Counted from the stretch's first letter, positions 27,125 to 36,977 are shown. The stretch is 64,000 nt of DNA from Neisseriaceae bacterium (GCA_003963245.1 RXJX01000009.1:89107-153106); one strand, 5' to 3'. Translations and numbers: made by a program. Notes: generated by a model from the letters alone, not told the origin.

Positions 27125-28405
27125 CTAATTTTTTACTTTTGGCTTAAATGACAAAGTTAAAAACGCACCAACAACTAAAGATAGGCATATAAAATAAATT
27201 CCATCTTCCATATTGCCAGTAAAGTCTTTCAAAAATCCAATTAAGTATGGACCAATAAAACCAGATAAATTACCAAGTGAATTAATCCAAGCAATTGCGG
27301 CTGCCGCACTAGCACCACTTAAAGCCGTAGTCGGCAAGCTCCAGAATAGCGGAATCACGCTTAATATTGCACCAGTAGCTAAGCTCAATAGGATTATTGC
27401 CACCACTAAATTATCGCAGGCAGCAACACTCCACCACAAACAACAACTACCAGCCAAAGCTGCAAGAGCTAGATGCCAGCGTCGTTCATTATGCTTATCA
27501 GAACTACGCCCCAGAAGTAACATTGCAACCACTGCTGTTGCATAAGGAATAGAACTTAAAACACCAATAGTTAAATTATCGTTCACTCCAGCATTTTTTA
27601 TTATTGTTGGCAGCCAAAATCCAATCCCATAAAGACCGATACTAAAGCAAAAATAGATACAACTTAGTTTCCAGACTATTGGACTAGTAAAGACTTGTTT
27701 TAATTTAAGCGTTACTTTGCTTCGTTTGTCAGTTTGCAGATTAGTCAATAAACGCTGTTTCTCGCCCGGATTTAACCAGCGAGCAGCATAAATACTATCA
27801 TCAAGAGTAAATAAAAGTATTCCTGCCATTACCATCGAAGGAAGGGCTTCAATAATAAATAGCCATTGCCACCCAGCTAGATTATGAACTCCAGACAAAC
27901 TATGCAAAATCCATCCCGATAATGGTCCACCAATGACTCCAGAAATAGCAACTCCGGTCATAAACAGCGCATAAATTCTACCACGCCGCGCCTCTGGGTA
28001 CCAAATTGAGAGGTAGTAAATTATCCCTGGGAAAAAACCTGCCTCAGCAAGCCCAAGCAAGAAACGCAACAGATAAAACATAGTTGGCGAGGATACCAGC
28101 ATCATACAGCCGGATATTATTCCCCAGCTAACCATAATCCGCGCCATCCAGCGCCTAGCGCCAACACGCGACATGATTAAATTACTCGGTACTTCAAATA
28201 AAAAATACCCGATGAAAAACATTCCAGCACCCAAACCATAGATAGTTTCACTAAAATGTAAATCATTAAGCATTTGAAGCTTGGCAAAACCAATATTCAC
28301 CCGATCCAGATAAGCTAAAATATAAGCAGTCAACAGGATAGGAATAATTCGCCAGCTAACTTTGCGATAAAGTTGCTGTTCTCGTTTATCAATGGTTAAC
28401 GCCAT
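27125..28405 (-). CDS. MFS transporter, anion:cation symporter (ACS) family
   Basis: 426 residues, about 12 membrane segments. The N-terminus (WRIIPILLTAYILAYLDRVN, IGFAKLQML) and MSRVGARRWMARIMVSWG are typical of the ACS family (phthalate, tartrate, galactarate, pantothenate permeases). Short inner loop around residues 210-240 separates the two six-helix halves. Substrate cannot be assigned but is most likely an organic anion. The start is 11 bp after the hisA stop, so it is probably co-transcribed with hisA. Confidence 0.88.
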   Translation of the reverse strand: MALTIDKREQQLYRKVSWRIIPILLTAYILAYLDRVNIGFAKLQMLNDLHFSETIYGLGAGMFFIGYFLFEVPSNLIMSRVGARRWMARIMVSWGIISGCMMLVSSPTMFYLLRFLLGLAEAGFFPGIIYYLSIWYPEARRGRIYALFMTGVAISGVIGGPLSGWILHSLSGVHNLAGWQWLFIIEALPSMVMAGILLFTLDDSIYAARWLNPGEKQRLLTNLQTDKRSKVTLKLKQVFTSPIVWKLSCIYFCFSIGLYGIGFWLPTIIKNAGVNDNLTIGVLSSIPYATAVVAMLLLGRSSDKHNERRWHLALAALAGSCCLWWSVAACDNLVVAIILLSLATGAILSVIPLFWSLPTTALSGASAAAAIAWINSLGNLSGFIGPYLIGFLKDFTGNMEDGIYFICLSLVVGAFLTLSFKPKVKN

Positions 28406-28416
28406 TAATCTTCTTT

Positions 28417-29145
28417 CTAAAGAGCAGCAGTAAGAGCAGAAGCTAAATCAAATTGGTTTTCATACAAGGCTTTACCTATCACCACACCATGCACATCTAA
28501 TTGACGTAATTCAACTACATCGGCTAACTTGCCAACACCACCAGATGCAATTAAGTTTAGGCTAGGATAACGCAACTGAATTTGTTTATACAAAGCAATA
28601 CTTGGACCAGCTAAAGTACCGTCAACACCGACATCAGTACATAATACGTATTGAGCATTTGGATAATTGTCTAGTACATCATAAACGCTTAAGCTACTTT
28701 CTTGTTGCCAGCCATGCGTGCGAACTTTAGGTACGCCCTGAGTATCTAGGCTACAATCTAGGGCCAAAACAATTTTATCTGCTCCAAAGCGTGTCATCCA
28801 TTGATTAACTAACGCAGGTTCAGAAACACAAACACTTCCAACTACAACCCGAGCCACACCAGCAGCAAATAGCAACTCCAAATCCTCTGTAGATCGAATC
28901 CCACCACCAACTTCAATTTTTAATAGCGAATTTTTGACTAATTTTGCAATCAGCTCCCCTTGTGTGAACTTGCCAGCTTTAGCACCATCCAAATCAACCA
29001 TATGTACCCATTCGCTACCTGCAGTTGCAAACTCCTCAAGCATTGCCGCTGGATTGTCATTATAAATTTTAGTCATTGCAAAATCACCCTTATACAAGCG
29101 TACACATTTACCATCACGTAAATCAATTGCCGGATAAATTACCAT
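28417..29145 (-). CDS. hisA: ProFAR isomerase
   Basis: 242-residue (beta/alpha)8 barrel that opens the ribose ring of ProFAR to PRFAR, histidine step 4. Seen: MVIYPAIDLRDGKCVRLYKG (catalytic Asp8), VEVGGGIRSTED-like IEVGGGIRSTEDLELL, VVVGSVCVSEPALV, LCTDVGVDGTLAGPS (second catalytic Asp ~130), IASGGVGKLADV. GAGGA precedes the ATG. Preceded by a nitronate-monooxygenase-like gene (20-bp gap) that separates it from hisH, and followed by an MFS gene. Confidence 0.97.
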   Translation of the reverse strand: MVIYPAIDLRDGKCVRLYKGDFAMTKIYNDNPAAMLEEFATAGSEWVHMVDLDGAKAGKFTQGELIAKLVKNSLLKIEVGGGIRSTEDLELLFAAGVARVVVGSVCVSEPALVNQWMTRFGADKIVLALDCSLDTQGVPKVRTHGWQQESSLSVYDVLDNYPNAQYVLCTDVGVDGTLAGPSIALYKQIQLRYPSLNLIASGGVGKLADVVELRQLDVHGVVIGKALYENQFDLASALTAAL

Positions 29146-29165
29146 TAATATTTTCCTCTTTTTTA

Positions 29166-30182
29166 TTAAAATTGTTTTTTTATATCATTAATTAAATCAT
29201 CAAATCTAAGCGCTTGGTAACTCTGATGTTCCCCTAACCAAATCCCTGCATATTCAAACTGTCCCAATGACTTGGTCTTTGCCCGCAAATAGCTGCTGGC
29301 GTAGTGTTGTATCGGAAAAGGATACTCAGCAACATCAAGCTCACGCATCAGCTGATTATTAATTCCACGCACTGATTTACCAGTAATTGCCGAGGACATA
29401 CTAATATCACTTGACGATTTACTAGCAATAAATTCGCGTAAGGAACTATTCAATGTACTTAATTCGCTTAGCATAAATAGGGTACCAAGCTGGACATAGT
29501 CAACACCATGCTCATTCAAATAAGCATGAATATCACTAACTTCAATCCCACCTGTAGCAATTAAAACCACATCACGGTCTAAAGCACGCACTTGCTGTAA
29601 CAGCTCGAGAGTACTTAACGGATTCTGACGTTCATGAGCAAAGCCAGCTTGATGCCCTCCTGCAGTACATCCCTGAATTATTAATCCATCAATTCCTGTC
29701 GCTAAGGCCGTTTGTGCTTCTATTTGGGAGTTAATTGAAGCAAGAACCTTAACACCATTAAGTTGCAACTCTTTAACCACATCTTGTGAAAGTAAACCAA
29801 AAGTTGTACTAATTGCAGGGATTTGATACTTATCAACCAACTTCAAATAATCATGGATGGCTATAGTAGGCGGGACTTCAAACCAATCTTGTTCATAGAT
29901 ACCAAGCTGCTGCTCAATCTCAATTATTTTGTTTGGCTTTTGGTAACGTAATGAGGTTTTTCTTGGTTCTTCAATAAAAAGATTGAGAATAAAGCGATTT
30001 GAGCTTAGCGCTATTACTCGCTGGATGAACTGCTCGCAATCTGATAAGCTCAGATAGCCACTGGCAATTGAGCCAACCATGCCTGCATTAATAACGCCAG
30101 CAACCAACTCGGGACTTAAGACACCACCAGCCATAGGCGCTTGAATTATATTATAATCACTGACAAGCAGCTTGTTAAACAT
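29166..30182 (-). CDS. Nitronate monooxygenase / FabK-like FMN oxidoreductase
   Basis: 338 residues of the 2-nitropropane dioxygenase family: IIQAPMAGGVLSPELVAGV (FMN-phosphate region), GLIIQGCTAGGHQAGFAHE with the conserved His, VLIATGGIEVSDIHAYL and YVQLGTLFMLS. Such enzymes oxidise nitronates or, as FabK, reduce enoyl-ACP; the present sequence does not settle which. Its ATG abuts the hisH stop (TAA-ATG), with AGGA inside the end of hisH, so the two are translationally coupled. It lies inside the hisH-hisA interval, where only histidine genes are expected. Confidence 0.85.
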   Translation of the reverse strand: MFNKLLVSDYNIIQAPMAGGVLSPELVAGVINAGMVGSIASGYLSLSDCEQFIQRVIALSSNRFILNLFIEEPRKTSLRYQKPNKIIEIEQQLGIYEQDWFEVPPTIAIHDYLKLVDKYQIPAISTTFGLLSQDVVKELQLNGVKVLASINSQIEAQTALATGIDGLIIQGCTAGGHQAGFAHERQNPLSTLELLQQVRALDRDVVLIATGGIEVSDIHAYLNEHGVDYVQLGTLFMLSELSTLNSSLREFIASKSSSDISMSSAITGKSVRGINNQLMRELDVAEYPFPIQHYASSYLRAKTKSLGQFEYAGIWLGEHQSYQALRFDDLINDIKKQF

Positions 30183-30794
30183 TTATATGTCCTGTTGCCT
30201 TACAATCGCAATAAAATTAGCCAATAGTTGTTCACCAACGCTACCAGATTTTTCAGGGTGAAATTGCATTGCATAGAAATTATTTTGTGCTGCCATCGCG
30301 GCAAAGTTAACCCCATAATCACAAGCAGCAACCGTTACTTGATTAACTGGTGCATAATAACTATGAACAAAATAAACATCTTTGACTAAATCAATCTCAT
30401 CAAGTAATGCGGACTCTTGAAGCTTGCTGAAATTATTCCAGCCCATTTGCGGAACGATCAAATCGTCGCTGGCAATAAATTTACGAATTTTACCTGGTAA
30501 TATCCCAAGACACGCAACCTCACCACCCTCTTCCGAAGATTCGTAGAGCAATTGCATACCCAAGCAAATCCCAAGTAGTGGCTTTTTATAATTGCACAAA
30601 GTATCGCATAAATCATGCTTAGCTAGCTCACCCATTGCATAAGCAGCAGAACCTACTCCAGGTAGAATTGCACCATCTGCAGCATTAATCACACTCTTGT
30701 CAGTGGTAAGCTCATATTCGACATTCATTCTTTGTAATGCAACTTCAATCGAATAAAAATTTGCTCCACCACCAGTTATCACTGCTAATTTCAT
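30183..30794 (-). CDS. hisH: Imidazole glycerol phosphate synthase, glutaminase subunit
   Basis: 203-residue class I glutamine amidotransferase that hydrolyses glutamine and channels ammonia into HisF. Triad: nucleophile in LLGICLGMQLLYES (Cys ~78), and MQFHPEKSG (His and Glu near 180-185). PGVGSAAYAM forms the oxyanion-strand region. Length is normal. HisF, its partner, is encoded 7 kb away at 22146-22913 on the same strand. Coupled at its 3' end to the nitronate-monooxygenase-like gene. Confidence 0.97.
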   Translation of the reverse strand: MKLAVITGGGANFYSIEVALQRMNVEYELTTDKSVINAADGAILPGVGSAAYAMGELAKHDLCDTLCNYKKPLLGICLGMQLLYESSEEGGEVACLGILPGKIRKFIASDDLIVPQMGWNNFSKLQESALLDEIDLVKDVYFVHSYYAPVNQVTVAACDYGVNFAAMAAQNNFYAMQFHPEKSGSVGEQLLANFIAIVRQQDI

Positions 30795-30912
30795 TAATAA
30801 AAACTTTCAACATGTTACACTATATGAATTAAATGGTATATTTAGACCAAGGAGTTATTATATCGTTTTTTAATCTCTCTTGCTTAGCTTAGCAAAATTC
30901 ATGAGTCGTATA

Positions 30913-30943
30913 AAAAAATCCTGCCACAAGGGCAGGATTTAAA
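30913..30943 (-). terminator. Rho-independent terminator of the thaumatin-domain lipoprotein gene
   Basis: AAATCCTGCC / GGCAGGATTT (plus 30916-30925 and 30931-30940), perfect 10-bp stem with a 5-nt loop, then a T-run on the minus strand (TTTTTTTATACG). Begins 26 nt after the stop. Confidence 0.9.
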
Positions 30944-30966
30944 GCCAAGATTATTACAAGTTTGGA

Positions 30967-33903
30967 TCATTTCGGACAGAACGTTACAGTATAATTTACA
31001 CCATTGGCAGGATTAGTACCACTAGCTGCTGTTTGACAAGTAAAACTACTTGAATTATCATCATACTGATACGAATAACAAGTTGGGCATGCTTGTTTTA
31101 TCCAAGTGATTCGTGGCAAGATTTCTTGTTGCCAAGTCGCATTTGAAGACAAGAATGCAGACTCTGGAGTCGCAATCCCAACCCAATTAGTTCCACCACA
31201 AGTTTGCGCAGCTGGAGAACCTGGTTGATATGAACTATCAAATGGTGGATGCTCACACTGTGACCATTGTCCAATAGTATATCCATTTGGATTAGATGAC
31301 CCTTGATTAGGCGCTTGGTTAAAACCAAATGGAGCAACATTCGTTCCACTTCCATTGGCTGCAAAAATAGTTGCAGCAGATATCCATCCTATACGGGTAC
31401 CGCAAGTGTACTTATAAGTCGGACTAGGATTAAAAATTGCATCATAAGTATAACCACAAGTTAATCCTGCACCGCATGCGCCACTATTTGGTTGGTAACT
31501 ACCTGCTGACCCCGTTGAACAACTTGTGTTAACAAGCGACGTACCTGATACATAATTATATGCTTCTGCTGGCGTAGTAACTCCAGTATTTGGACTAGTA
31601 TATGAGGTAGGGACTGGAGTCCAATTAGCACCATACAATGTCTGTTCCGTTCCATTAAATACACCATTTTGTACTGCGACACTTCCTGCATTGCCACACT
31701 GATAAGGATTATTCAACGAAGATGTTGTAACATTACTAGGCTGCATACTCAGTGGTGTAATTACCCCACCAATTAAAGTAATGTCATAAGCATCATTAGC
31801 ATTGTTTAAAAAGGTAAATTCTGCTGCAGAATTAGGGATGTCAAAACCATGACTTACAGCACATGCTAGCCCAGTATTTCCGCCATAACCAGGACCCGAT
31901 TCAGTACAACCACCAGTTTGGCATAACCCTGATTCGGTACAATTTGTACGACCAGTAATACCACCGCTCCATTGCTGACCATTATAATTACTTGCTGGGA
32001 TAGAAACTGATGTTGAACCACCATTAGCAGCTAACGCATAACCATTGCTTGGAGTTGGGTTATTCCAAAAACATGTTGACTTAGCTGATATATATGTAGA
32101 ATTAGGTGGACAATCACTTTGCGATGCTGCACTATTACCAACCGCACCACCAGAGATACCAAAATAAATTGGATTAGAGCAATTATTAACAATTTTAATT
32201 GTTCTAGCAACAGGTTCAATTGGTGCAGCAGTAGCTTGCAAAGTTATTGAACTATAAGATGTAGGAGATGCATTTATTGCAGGACAAGTTACGCTCCCAA
32301 CTGCATTTGCAACAGCAGCCCAAGTTATATTGCTAGTACCTACACTTCCCCCTCCAACGGCGTTAAAATTACAAGTACTTGATTCAGGATTGCTAGACAA
32401 ACAACAGTTTCCTACTGCAGCACCGTTTTGGTTGATATTACCAGGCGATGCAACACTAGAGTTTGAAGTGCTTGAAACAGAAACCCATAGATTATGTACA
32501 CCAGCAGATTTAGCCAAACTGATTGTCACAGGTACAGATTGACTACCAGCTTCTGCCGCAATAACTACAGATTGTGGCACTAGGGTGAGAGTGCCAACTG
32601 TCGGTGTCGTTGATGCCTGTGCCTGCATAGTCGCAACCGCACCATTTAAGGTAGAGGTTGCTGTAATGATAGAAGTGGCACTACCCGACGCACTAAGATT
32701 AATCTTACATAAATTATTCGCTGTTGAAAGCGTACAAGACGATGGTGATACACTTATCTTAGAATTACTTGACGTAAAGTTAACCACATCATTTGTAACA
32801 CCAGAACTACCAGTCAAAGACAGGTACGCTGCCGAACTCTCTGAAACATAAATAGGCGTAGTTGGATCTACAAATGATAACGCACCAGATATTGGGGAGT
32901 TACTAACTGCAACATTTACTGGCGTAATAGTATATACATGCCCCATATATGTAGACGTCGCTCTAATTTGTACATTACCAGTAGTTAAACCACCAGTAAT
33001 TGTGACTAAACAACTCCGCGCCGTATTAGAACTTGATAACTGACATGTTGTAGGACTCACAGTAGCAATTTCTTGATTACTTGAAACAAGAGTCACAAGA
33101 TCATCAGTAACGCCTGAGCTATTACTTAAAACTAGAGCAACTTGTTGCGTACTGCCTGAAGTAGCTTGTACATTCGTAGAACTAAATGCTATGCTCCCAA
33201 AAACAGTAGAAGTCGATACGTTAACAGCTAGCGGCGCAGTGTCAGTGTAGCCAGAAGCACTTGCAGTTATGTCAGAACTACCAGCGGCTATACCGTTTAA
33301 AGATAACTCACATGAATGACGCAAACCACTTGATAAGGTACATATCGTTGGTGTTGTAGTTACAACTCCAGAATTTGAACTATGTATATTAACAACTAGA
33401 TTTGTAACGCCAGAACTATTATTCAAGCTCAACGTCGCATGGTTATTGCTACCGACTGTAATACTTTCACTAGACTTATCAAAAGATAAAGTACCGGGAA
33501 CTATTGAATCAGAAACAGTAGCTTGAGATGTGACATTCGTATAACCTGCTGCACTAGCAACAATTTGTGCATTACCATCAGTTATACCATTGACCAAAAT
33601 CTCACATGAAACTGGTGAGCCCGGATCACTTGATAAATTACAGCTTGTAGGTGTGACTGTTGCCACACTGGTATTCGATGAAGAAATTGTAACCTGTAGC
33701 CCATTCACATTACTACTGTTGTTTAAACTTAATATTAACTCTCTTGAACTACCATTCGTAACAGTAATAGAACTTTCAGAAAAAGCTAAATTACCTAGTA
33801 CAACATTATTTGAGTTATTACTAAACGAACCACTTCCACCACACGCGCTCAATGCAATAAGGGCAATTAGGCTCAAGCATAATCTTTGTATTATTCGTTG
33901 CAT
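30967..33903 (-). CDS. Ig-repeat lipoprotein with C-terminal thaumatin-like domain
   Basis: 978 residues. Start placed at MQRIIQRLCLSL (33903) because AAAGGG lies 5 nt upstream; the in-frame start at 33975 lacks one. Lipobox ALSAC gives Cys21. Residues ~30-560 are five or six repeats of ~95 residues (GxLxF....I.V..GSS...LSLNNSSGVT...V...SSN..V.....C.LSS....C), each with a cysteine pair. Residues ~570-978 are thaumatin-like: TIKIVNNCSNPIYFGI, WSGGITGRTNCTESGLC, AEFTFLNNANDAYDITLIGG, and the end CPTCYSYQYDDNSSSFTC...YTVTFCP, which matches the thaumatin signature closely, with many cysteines. Eukaryotic relatives are antifungal or glucan-binding; here a surface glucan-binding role is a guess. 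Confidence 0.9.
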   Translation of the reverse strand: MQRIIQRLCLSLIALIALSACGGSGSFSNNSNNVVLGNLAFSESSITVTNGSSRELILSLNNSSNVNGLQVTISSSNTSVATVTPTSCNLSSDPGSPVSCEILVNGITDGNAQIVASAAGYTNVTSQATVSDSIVPGTLSFDKSSESITVGSNNHATLSLNNSSGVTNLVVNIHSSNSGVVTTTPTICTLSSGLRHSCELSLNGIAAGSSDITASASGYTDTAPLAVNVSTSTVFGSIAFSSTNVQATSGSTQQVALVLSNSSGVTDDLVTLVSSNQEIATVSPTTCQLSSSNTARSCLVTITGGLTTGNVQIRATSTYMGHVYTITPVNVAVSNSPISGALSFVDPTTPIYVSESSAAYLSLTGSSGVTNDVVNFTSSNSKISVSPSSCTLSTANNLCKINLSASGSATSIITATSTLNGAVATMQAQASTTPTVGTLTLVPQSVVIAAEAGSQSVPVTISLAKSAGVHNLWVSVSSTSNSSVASPGNINQNGAAVGNCCLSSNPESSTCNFNAVGGGSVGTSNITWAAVANAVGSVTCPAINASPTSYSSITLQATAAPIEPVARTIKIVNNCSNPIYFGISGGAVGNSAASQSDCPPNSTYISAKSTCFWNNPTPSNGYALAANGGSTSVSIPASNYNGQQWSGGITGRTNCTESGLCQTGGCTESGPGYGGNTGLACAVSHGFDIPNSAAEFTFLNNANDAYDITLIGGVITPLSMQPSNVTTSSLNNPYQCGNAGSVAVQNGVFNGTEQTLYGANWTPVPTSYTSPNTGVTTPAEAYNYVSGTSLVNTSCSTGSAGSYQPNSGACGAGLTCGYTYDAIFNPSPTYKYTCGTRIGWISAATIFAANGSGTNVAPFGFNQAPNQGSSNPNGYTIGQWSQCEHPPFDSSYQPGSPAAQTCGGTNWVGIATPESAFLSSNATWQQEILPRITWIKQACPTCYSYQYDDNSSSFTCQTAASGTNPANGVNYTVTFCPK

Positions 33904-34071
33904 TATTAACCCTTTCAAATGCATAATTACAAAATTTAAATTGGCTGTTTTATAAACAACAGCATAAACTAACAAGAACTAAAATACAGCATGTAGTCAA
34001 TTGTAAACCATCACGTAACGTTATATGCAAGCCATAATCGGTAAATATAATGTAATTATATGCCAACGTAA

Positions 34072-35328
34072 CTACTGCTCAACATAAACTTGTCTCTTTT
34101 GTCTCGAAAAGAACGCAACTAAGATAATACTTGCAATAATAAATGCCAAGATATACAGTACAGGAGCGAGGTAGATAGCTTGTGTTTGCTTGATTAGCGT
34201 AGTCACTAGCACTGGTGCCAAACCACCAAAAGTAGCAACCGATAAATTGTAACTCATTGCAACACCGCTAAGCCGAACATTAGCCGGAAAAAGAGTTGTC
34301 AGATATAAAGGAATCATTAAACCGATAAATGAATGTCCAAACATCAGTAAAATATAGCCACTAAATGAATTTTGACTAACAATTAAACAATACGCAAAGG
34401 GTACAATTAATAAGTTAACCACCAAAGAAATCATCATTAAGCGTGATAAGTTTAATATACGTCTGAAGACCACCCCTGCCACAGCAATCGTCACAACAGA
34501 GACAATTAATGCCACTGGTAGCATGCTATTAATTGCATCCTGACTAATATGTAAAATCGAGTGCAGATAGGTCGGCATATAAATAATTGCCAGAATCGAA
34601 AAAACCTGCTGGGTTGCCGAAAAAATCGCACCAGCACCAACTTGCGGGGTATAGTTTCTTAGCAAATAAACCAACGGTAATCTTGGCTTATTCATAATCT
34701 CTTGAAATTCTTTAGTTTCGCGCAAAGTCTTACGAATTTTGTAGCTAATAAAACAAACTAAACCACCCAGAGCAAATGGAATACGCCAAGCAAAATTATT
34801 CAATTGATTAGTATCAAACCAACGTGTAAGCACATAATTAATAGCTGCGGCAAACAAATAACCGCTAAAGACACCAGTCATTGTTATACCAAAAGCCAAG
34901 ATGCGCTTATTCGGCATTGACTCACTAATGTAAACAAAGGTTGTCGGTAACTCTCCACCAATTGCCAAGCCTTGAAGTAATCTACATGCCAATAATAGTA
35001 ATGGTGCAGCCATTCCAATCGTAGCATAGGTTGGCAAGAGTGCGATTCCCACCGAAGAAACACCCATGATCAGTATAGTATACACTAGAACATTTTTGCG
35101 CCCATATTCATCGCCAATGTGACTAAAAATGATTCCACCTAACGGGCGCAAAATAAACCCAAGCGAAAAAACCATATAGGTTTCTAAAATTGCGGTATAA
35201 GCATTGGTGCTCGGAAAAAATTGGTGCGCAAAATAAACTGCAAACATGCCATAAATTGCAAAATCGTAGAGTTCCAGCATGCCACCAAGCGCTGCCAGAC
35301 CCACAATCTTGCGTTCTTCTTTGTTCAT
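34072..35328 (-). CDS. MFS transporter, metabolite:H+ symporter (MHS) family
   Basis: 418 residues, 12 predicted membrane helices. LGGMLELYDFAIYGMFAVYF in helix 1, FGRKNVL-like GDEYGRKNVLVYTI and RLLQGLAIGGELPTTFVYIS are hallmarks of the MHS group (proline/betaine ProP, alpha-ketoglutarate KgtP, citrate). Substrate not assignable. It overlaps the end of hisCB by 4 nt (ATGA), so translation is coupled to the histidine enzyme. No proline-binding or osmosensing coiled coil tail is present, so it is not a full ProP. Confidence 0.88.
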   Translation of the reverse strand: MNKEERKIVGLAALGGMLELYDFAIYGMFAVYFAHQFFPSTNAYTAILETYMVFSLGFILRPLGGIIFSHIGDEYGRKNVLVYTILIMGVSSVGIALLPTYATIGMAAPLLLLACRLLQGLAIGGELPTTFVYISESMPNKRILAFGITMTGVFSGYLFAAAINYVLTRWFDTNQLNNFAWRIPFALGGLVCFISYKIRKTLRETKEFQEIMNKPRLPLVYLLRNYTPQVGAGAIFSATQQVFSILAIIYMPTYLHSILHISQDAINSMLPVALIVSVVTIAVAGVVFRRILNLSRLMMISLVVNLLIVPFAYCLIVSQNSFSGYILLMFGHSFIGLMIPLYLTTLFPANVRLSGVAMSYNLSVATFGGLAPVLVTTLIKQTQAIYLAPVLYILAFIIASIILVAFFSRQKRQVYVEQ

Positions 35329-36977
35329 AGCACCCCTTTAGTGGAGGGTAATCCATCGCTGGTAATTGCAATCGCTTGTTGTAATGCCTTAGCAAAAGCT
35401 TTGAATAAGCCTTCAACCTGATGATGCGCATTTTCACCATCAACTTTGAGATGAATTGCCGCTTCCATCGAATCAGCTAGGCTATAAAAGAAATGTTCAA
35501 CCATTTCTACTGGAAAATCGCCAATCAGAGGGGTTGCAAATGATGCCTCATATACCAAGACCCCACGACCGCTTAAATCAATATTAGCAGAAGCTAGCGA
35601 CTCATCCATTGGCACGGTAAAACCATAACGATTAATACCACGCTTATTGCCCAGCGCTTGTTTGAGAGCTTGCCCTAACGTAATCGCGACATCTTCAACA
35701 GTATGATGGTAATCAATGTGAGTATCACCATCAGCAATCAGTTTTAAGCTGAAACCGCCATGTTTACCCAATTGCTCAAGCATATGATCAAAGAAACCAA
35801 TACCAGTATGAATTTTGACTGGTGCTGTTTTATCCAAATTAACCTCGGCAACAATCTTAGTTTCGTTGGTATTGCGAATTACTGTAGCGGTACGTTGTAG
35901 TTGTGGATTGGCTCCAGCAACCCCAAACGCCGCCAATAATAAATCATTTTCAGCGGCAGAAGCAATTGTAATTCGTAGAGTGTTAGGAATGTCTTTGTGA
36001 CGATTGCGGACAATAATCCCTTTGGCTAATAATTCCTTATAAGTCTTAGCGGCATCAGCAACTTGCACCAACAAGAAATTAGCATCACTTGGATAAACGG
36101 TAATATCAGCCACTTGCTGTAATGCTGCAAATACTCGCTCTCGTTCGCTTTTTAGCGCATCAATTCGGCTTTGCGCTAGATACATTCCATGTGGTGATAA
36201 CGTTTGCATCGCAACACGAATACACGGCTCAGCTAATGGATAGGGTGCCATTACTTTACGAACTAGCTCAATAATTGGCTGTTGGGCGAGTAAACTACCC
36301 ATACGCACGCCAGCGAAGGCAAAGGCTTTGGACATTGTTTTCATTACCACCAAATTGTCATACTTACTCATTAAAGCAATTGCTGATGGCAAACTACTAA
36401 ATTCCAAATAAGCTTCATCTACAGCAAGTACGATCTCCGGCTTAGCTTTTAGAATAGTTTCAATCTCAGCCAGTGTTAGTGAATTACCGGTTGGATTATT
36501 TGGCGTACACACAAAGATAATTTTAGTTTTGGCATCACATAGTGCTAATAATTGCTGAATATCCAATTTAAAATCTGGTGCAGCGCCTAATGCCAGTTCA
36601 CGAGTTTCAATCCCTTGAATATCAGCAGCAACTTTATAATATGAAAAAGTTGGTTTGACAGTAACAATATTATCCTGATAAGCAGTACAAAATACCCGAA
36701 TCAGTAGCTCAATTCCCTCGTCCATCCCACGACCAACAAAAATCTGCGTAGGTTTCACCCCATAAAATGTTGCTAAGCGTGATAATAAATTAACGGGTTG
36801 AGGATCAGGATAGCGATTTACCAAACTCATCTCTGCTGTTTGTGGATATGGTGCCCACGGATTTTCATTAGCATCAAGCGGAATCAGACCACTGGCATCG
36901 GCTAATTCAGAACGAGCCGAAACATAAGGTGCCAAAGCAAGAATCTCTGGACGAACTTGTTTATTTAACCATTGCAT
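35325..36977 (-). CDS. hisCB: HisC-HisB fusion: histidinol-phosphate aminotransferase + IGP dehydratase
   Basis: 550 residues in one uninterrupted frame. Residues ~1-352 are HisC, a PLP aminotransferase (SGLIPLDANENPWAPYP, FVCTPNNPTGNSLT, PLP lysine in MKTMSKAFAFAGVRMGSLLA). A ~9-residue linker leads to HisB dehydratase at ~362-550 (RTATVIRNTNETKI, metal ligands in GIGFFDHMLEQLGKHGGF, DYHHTVEDVAI, EHFFYSLAD, ENAHHQVEGLFKAF). It would catalyse steps 6 and 7 in reverse gene order: dehydration of IGP, then transamination. In enterobacteria HisB is instead fused to the HAD phosphatase; here that activity is supplied by HisN. Both halves keep their catalytic residues. Confidence 0.95.
   Translation of the reverse strand: MQWLNKQVRPEILALAPYVSARSELADASGLIPLDANENPWAPYPQTAEMSLVNRYPDPQPVNLLSRLATFYGVKPTQIFVGRGMDEGIELLIRVFCTAYQDNIVTVKPTFSYYKVAADIQGIETRELALGAAPDFKLDIQQLLALCDAKTKIIFVCTPNNPTGNSLTLAEIETILKAKPEIVLAVDEAYLEFSSLPSAIALMSKYDNLVVMKTMSKAFAFAGVRMGSLLAQQPIIELVRKVMAPYPLAEPCIRVAMQTLSPHGMYLAQSRIDALKSERERVFAALQQVADITVYPSDANFLLVQVADAAKTYKELLAKGIIVRNRHKDIPNTLRITIASAAENDLLLAAFGVAGANPQLQRTATVIRNTNETKIVAEVNLDKTAPVKIHTGIGFFDHMLEQLGKHGGFSLKLIADGDTHIDYHHTVEDVAITLGQALKQALGNKRGINRYGFTVPMDESLASANIDLSGRGVLVYEASFATPLIGDFPVEMVEHFFYSLADSMEAAIHLKVDGENAHHQVEGLFKAFAKALQQAIAITSDGLPSTKGVL

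Noticed and set aside
32330..32851. Two plus-strand open frames of 70 and 88 residues
   Set aside because: Antisense to the Ig-repeat lipoprotein; composition mirrors its Ser/Thr codons.
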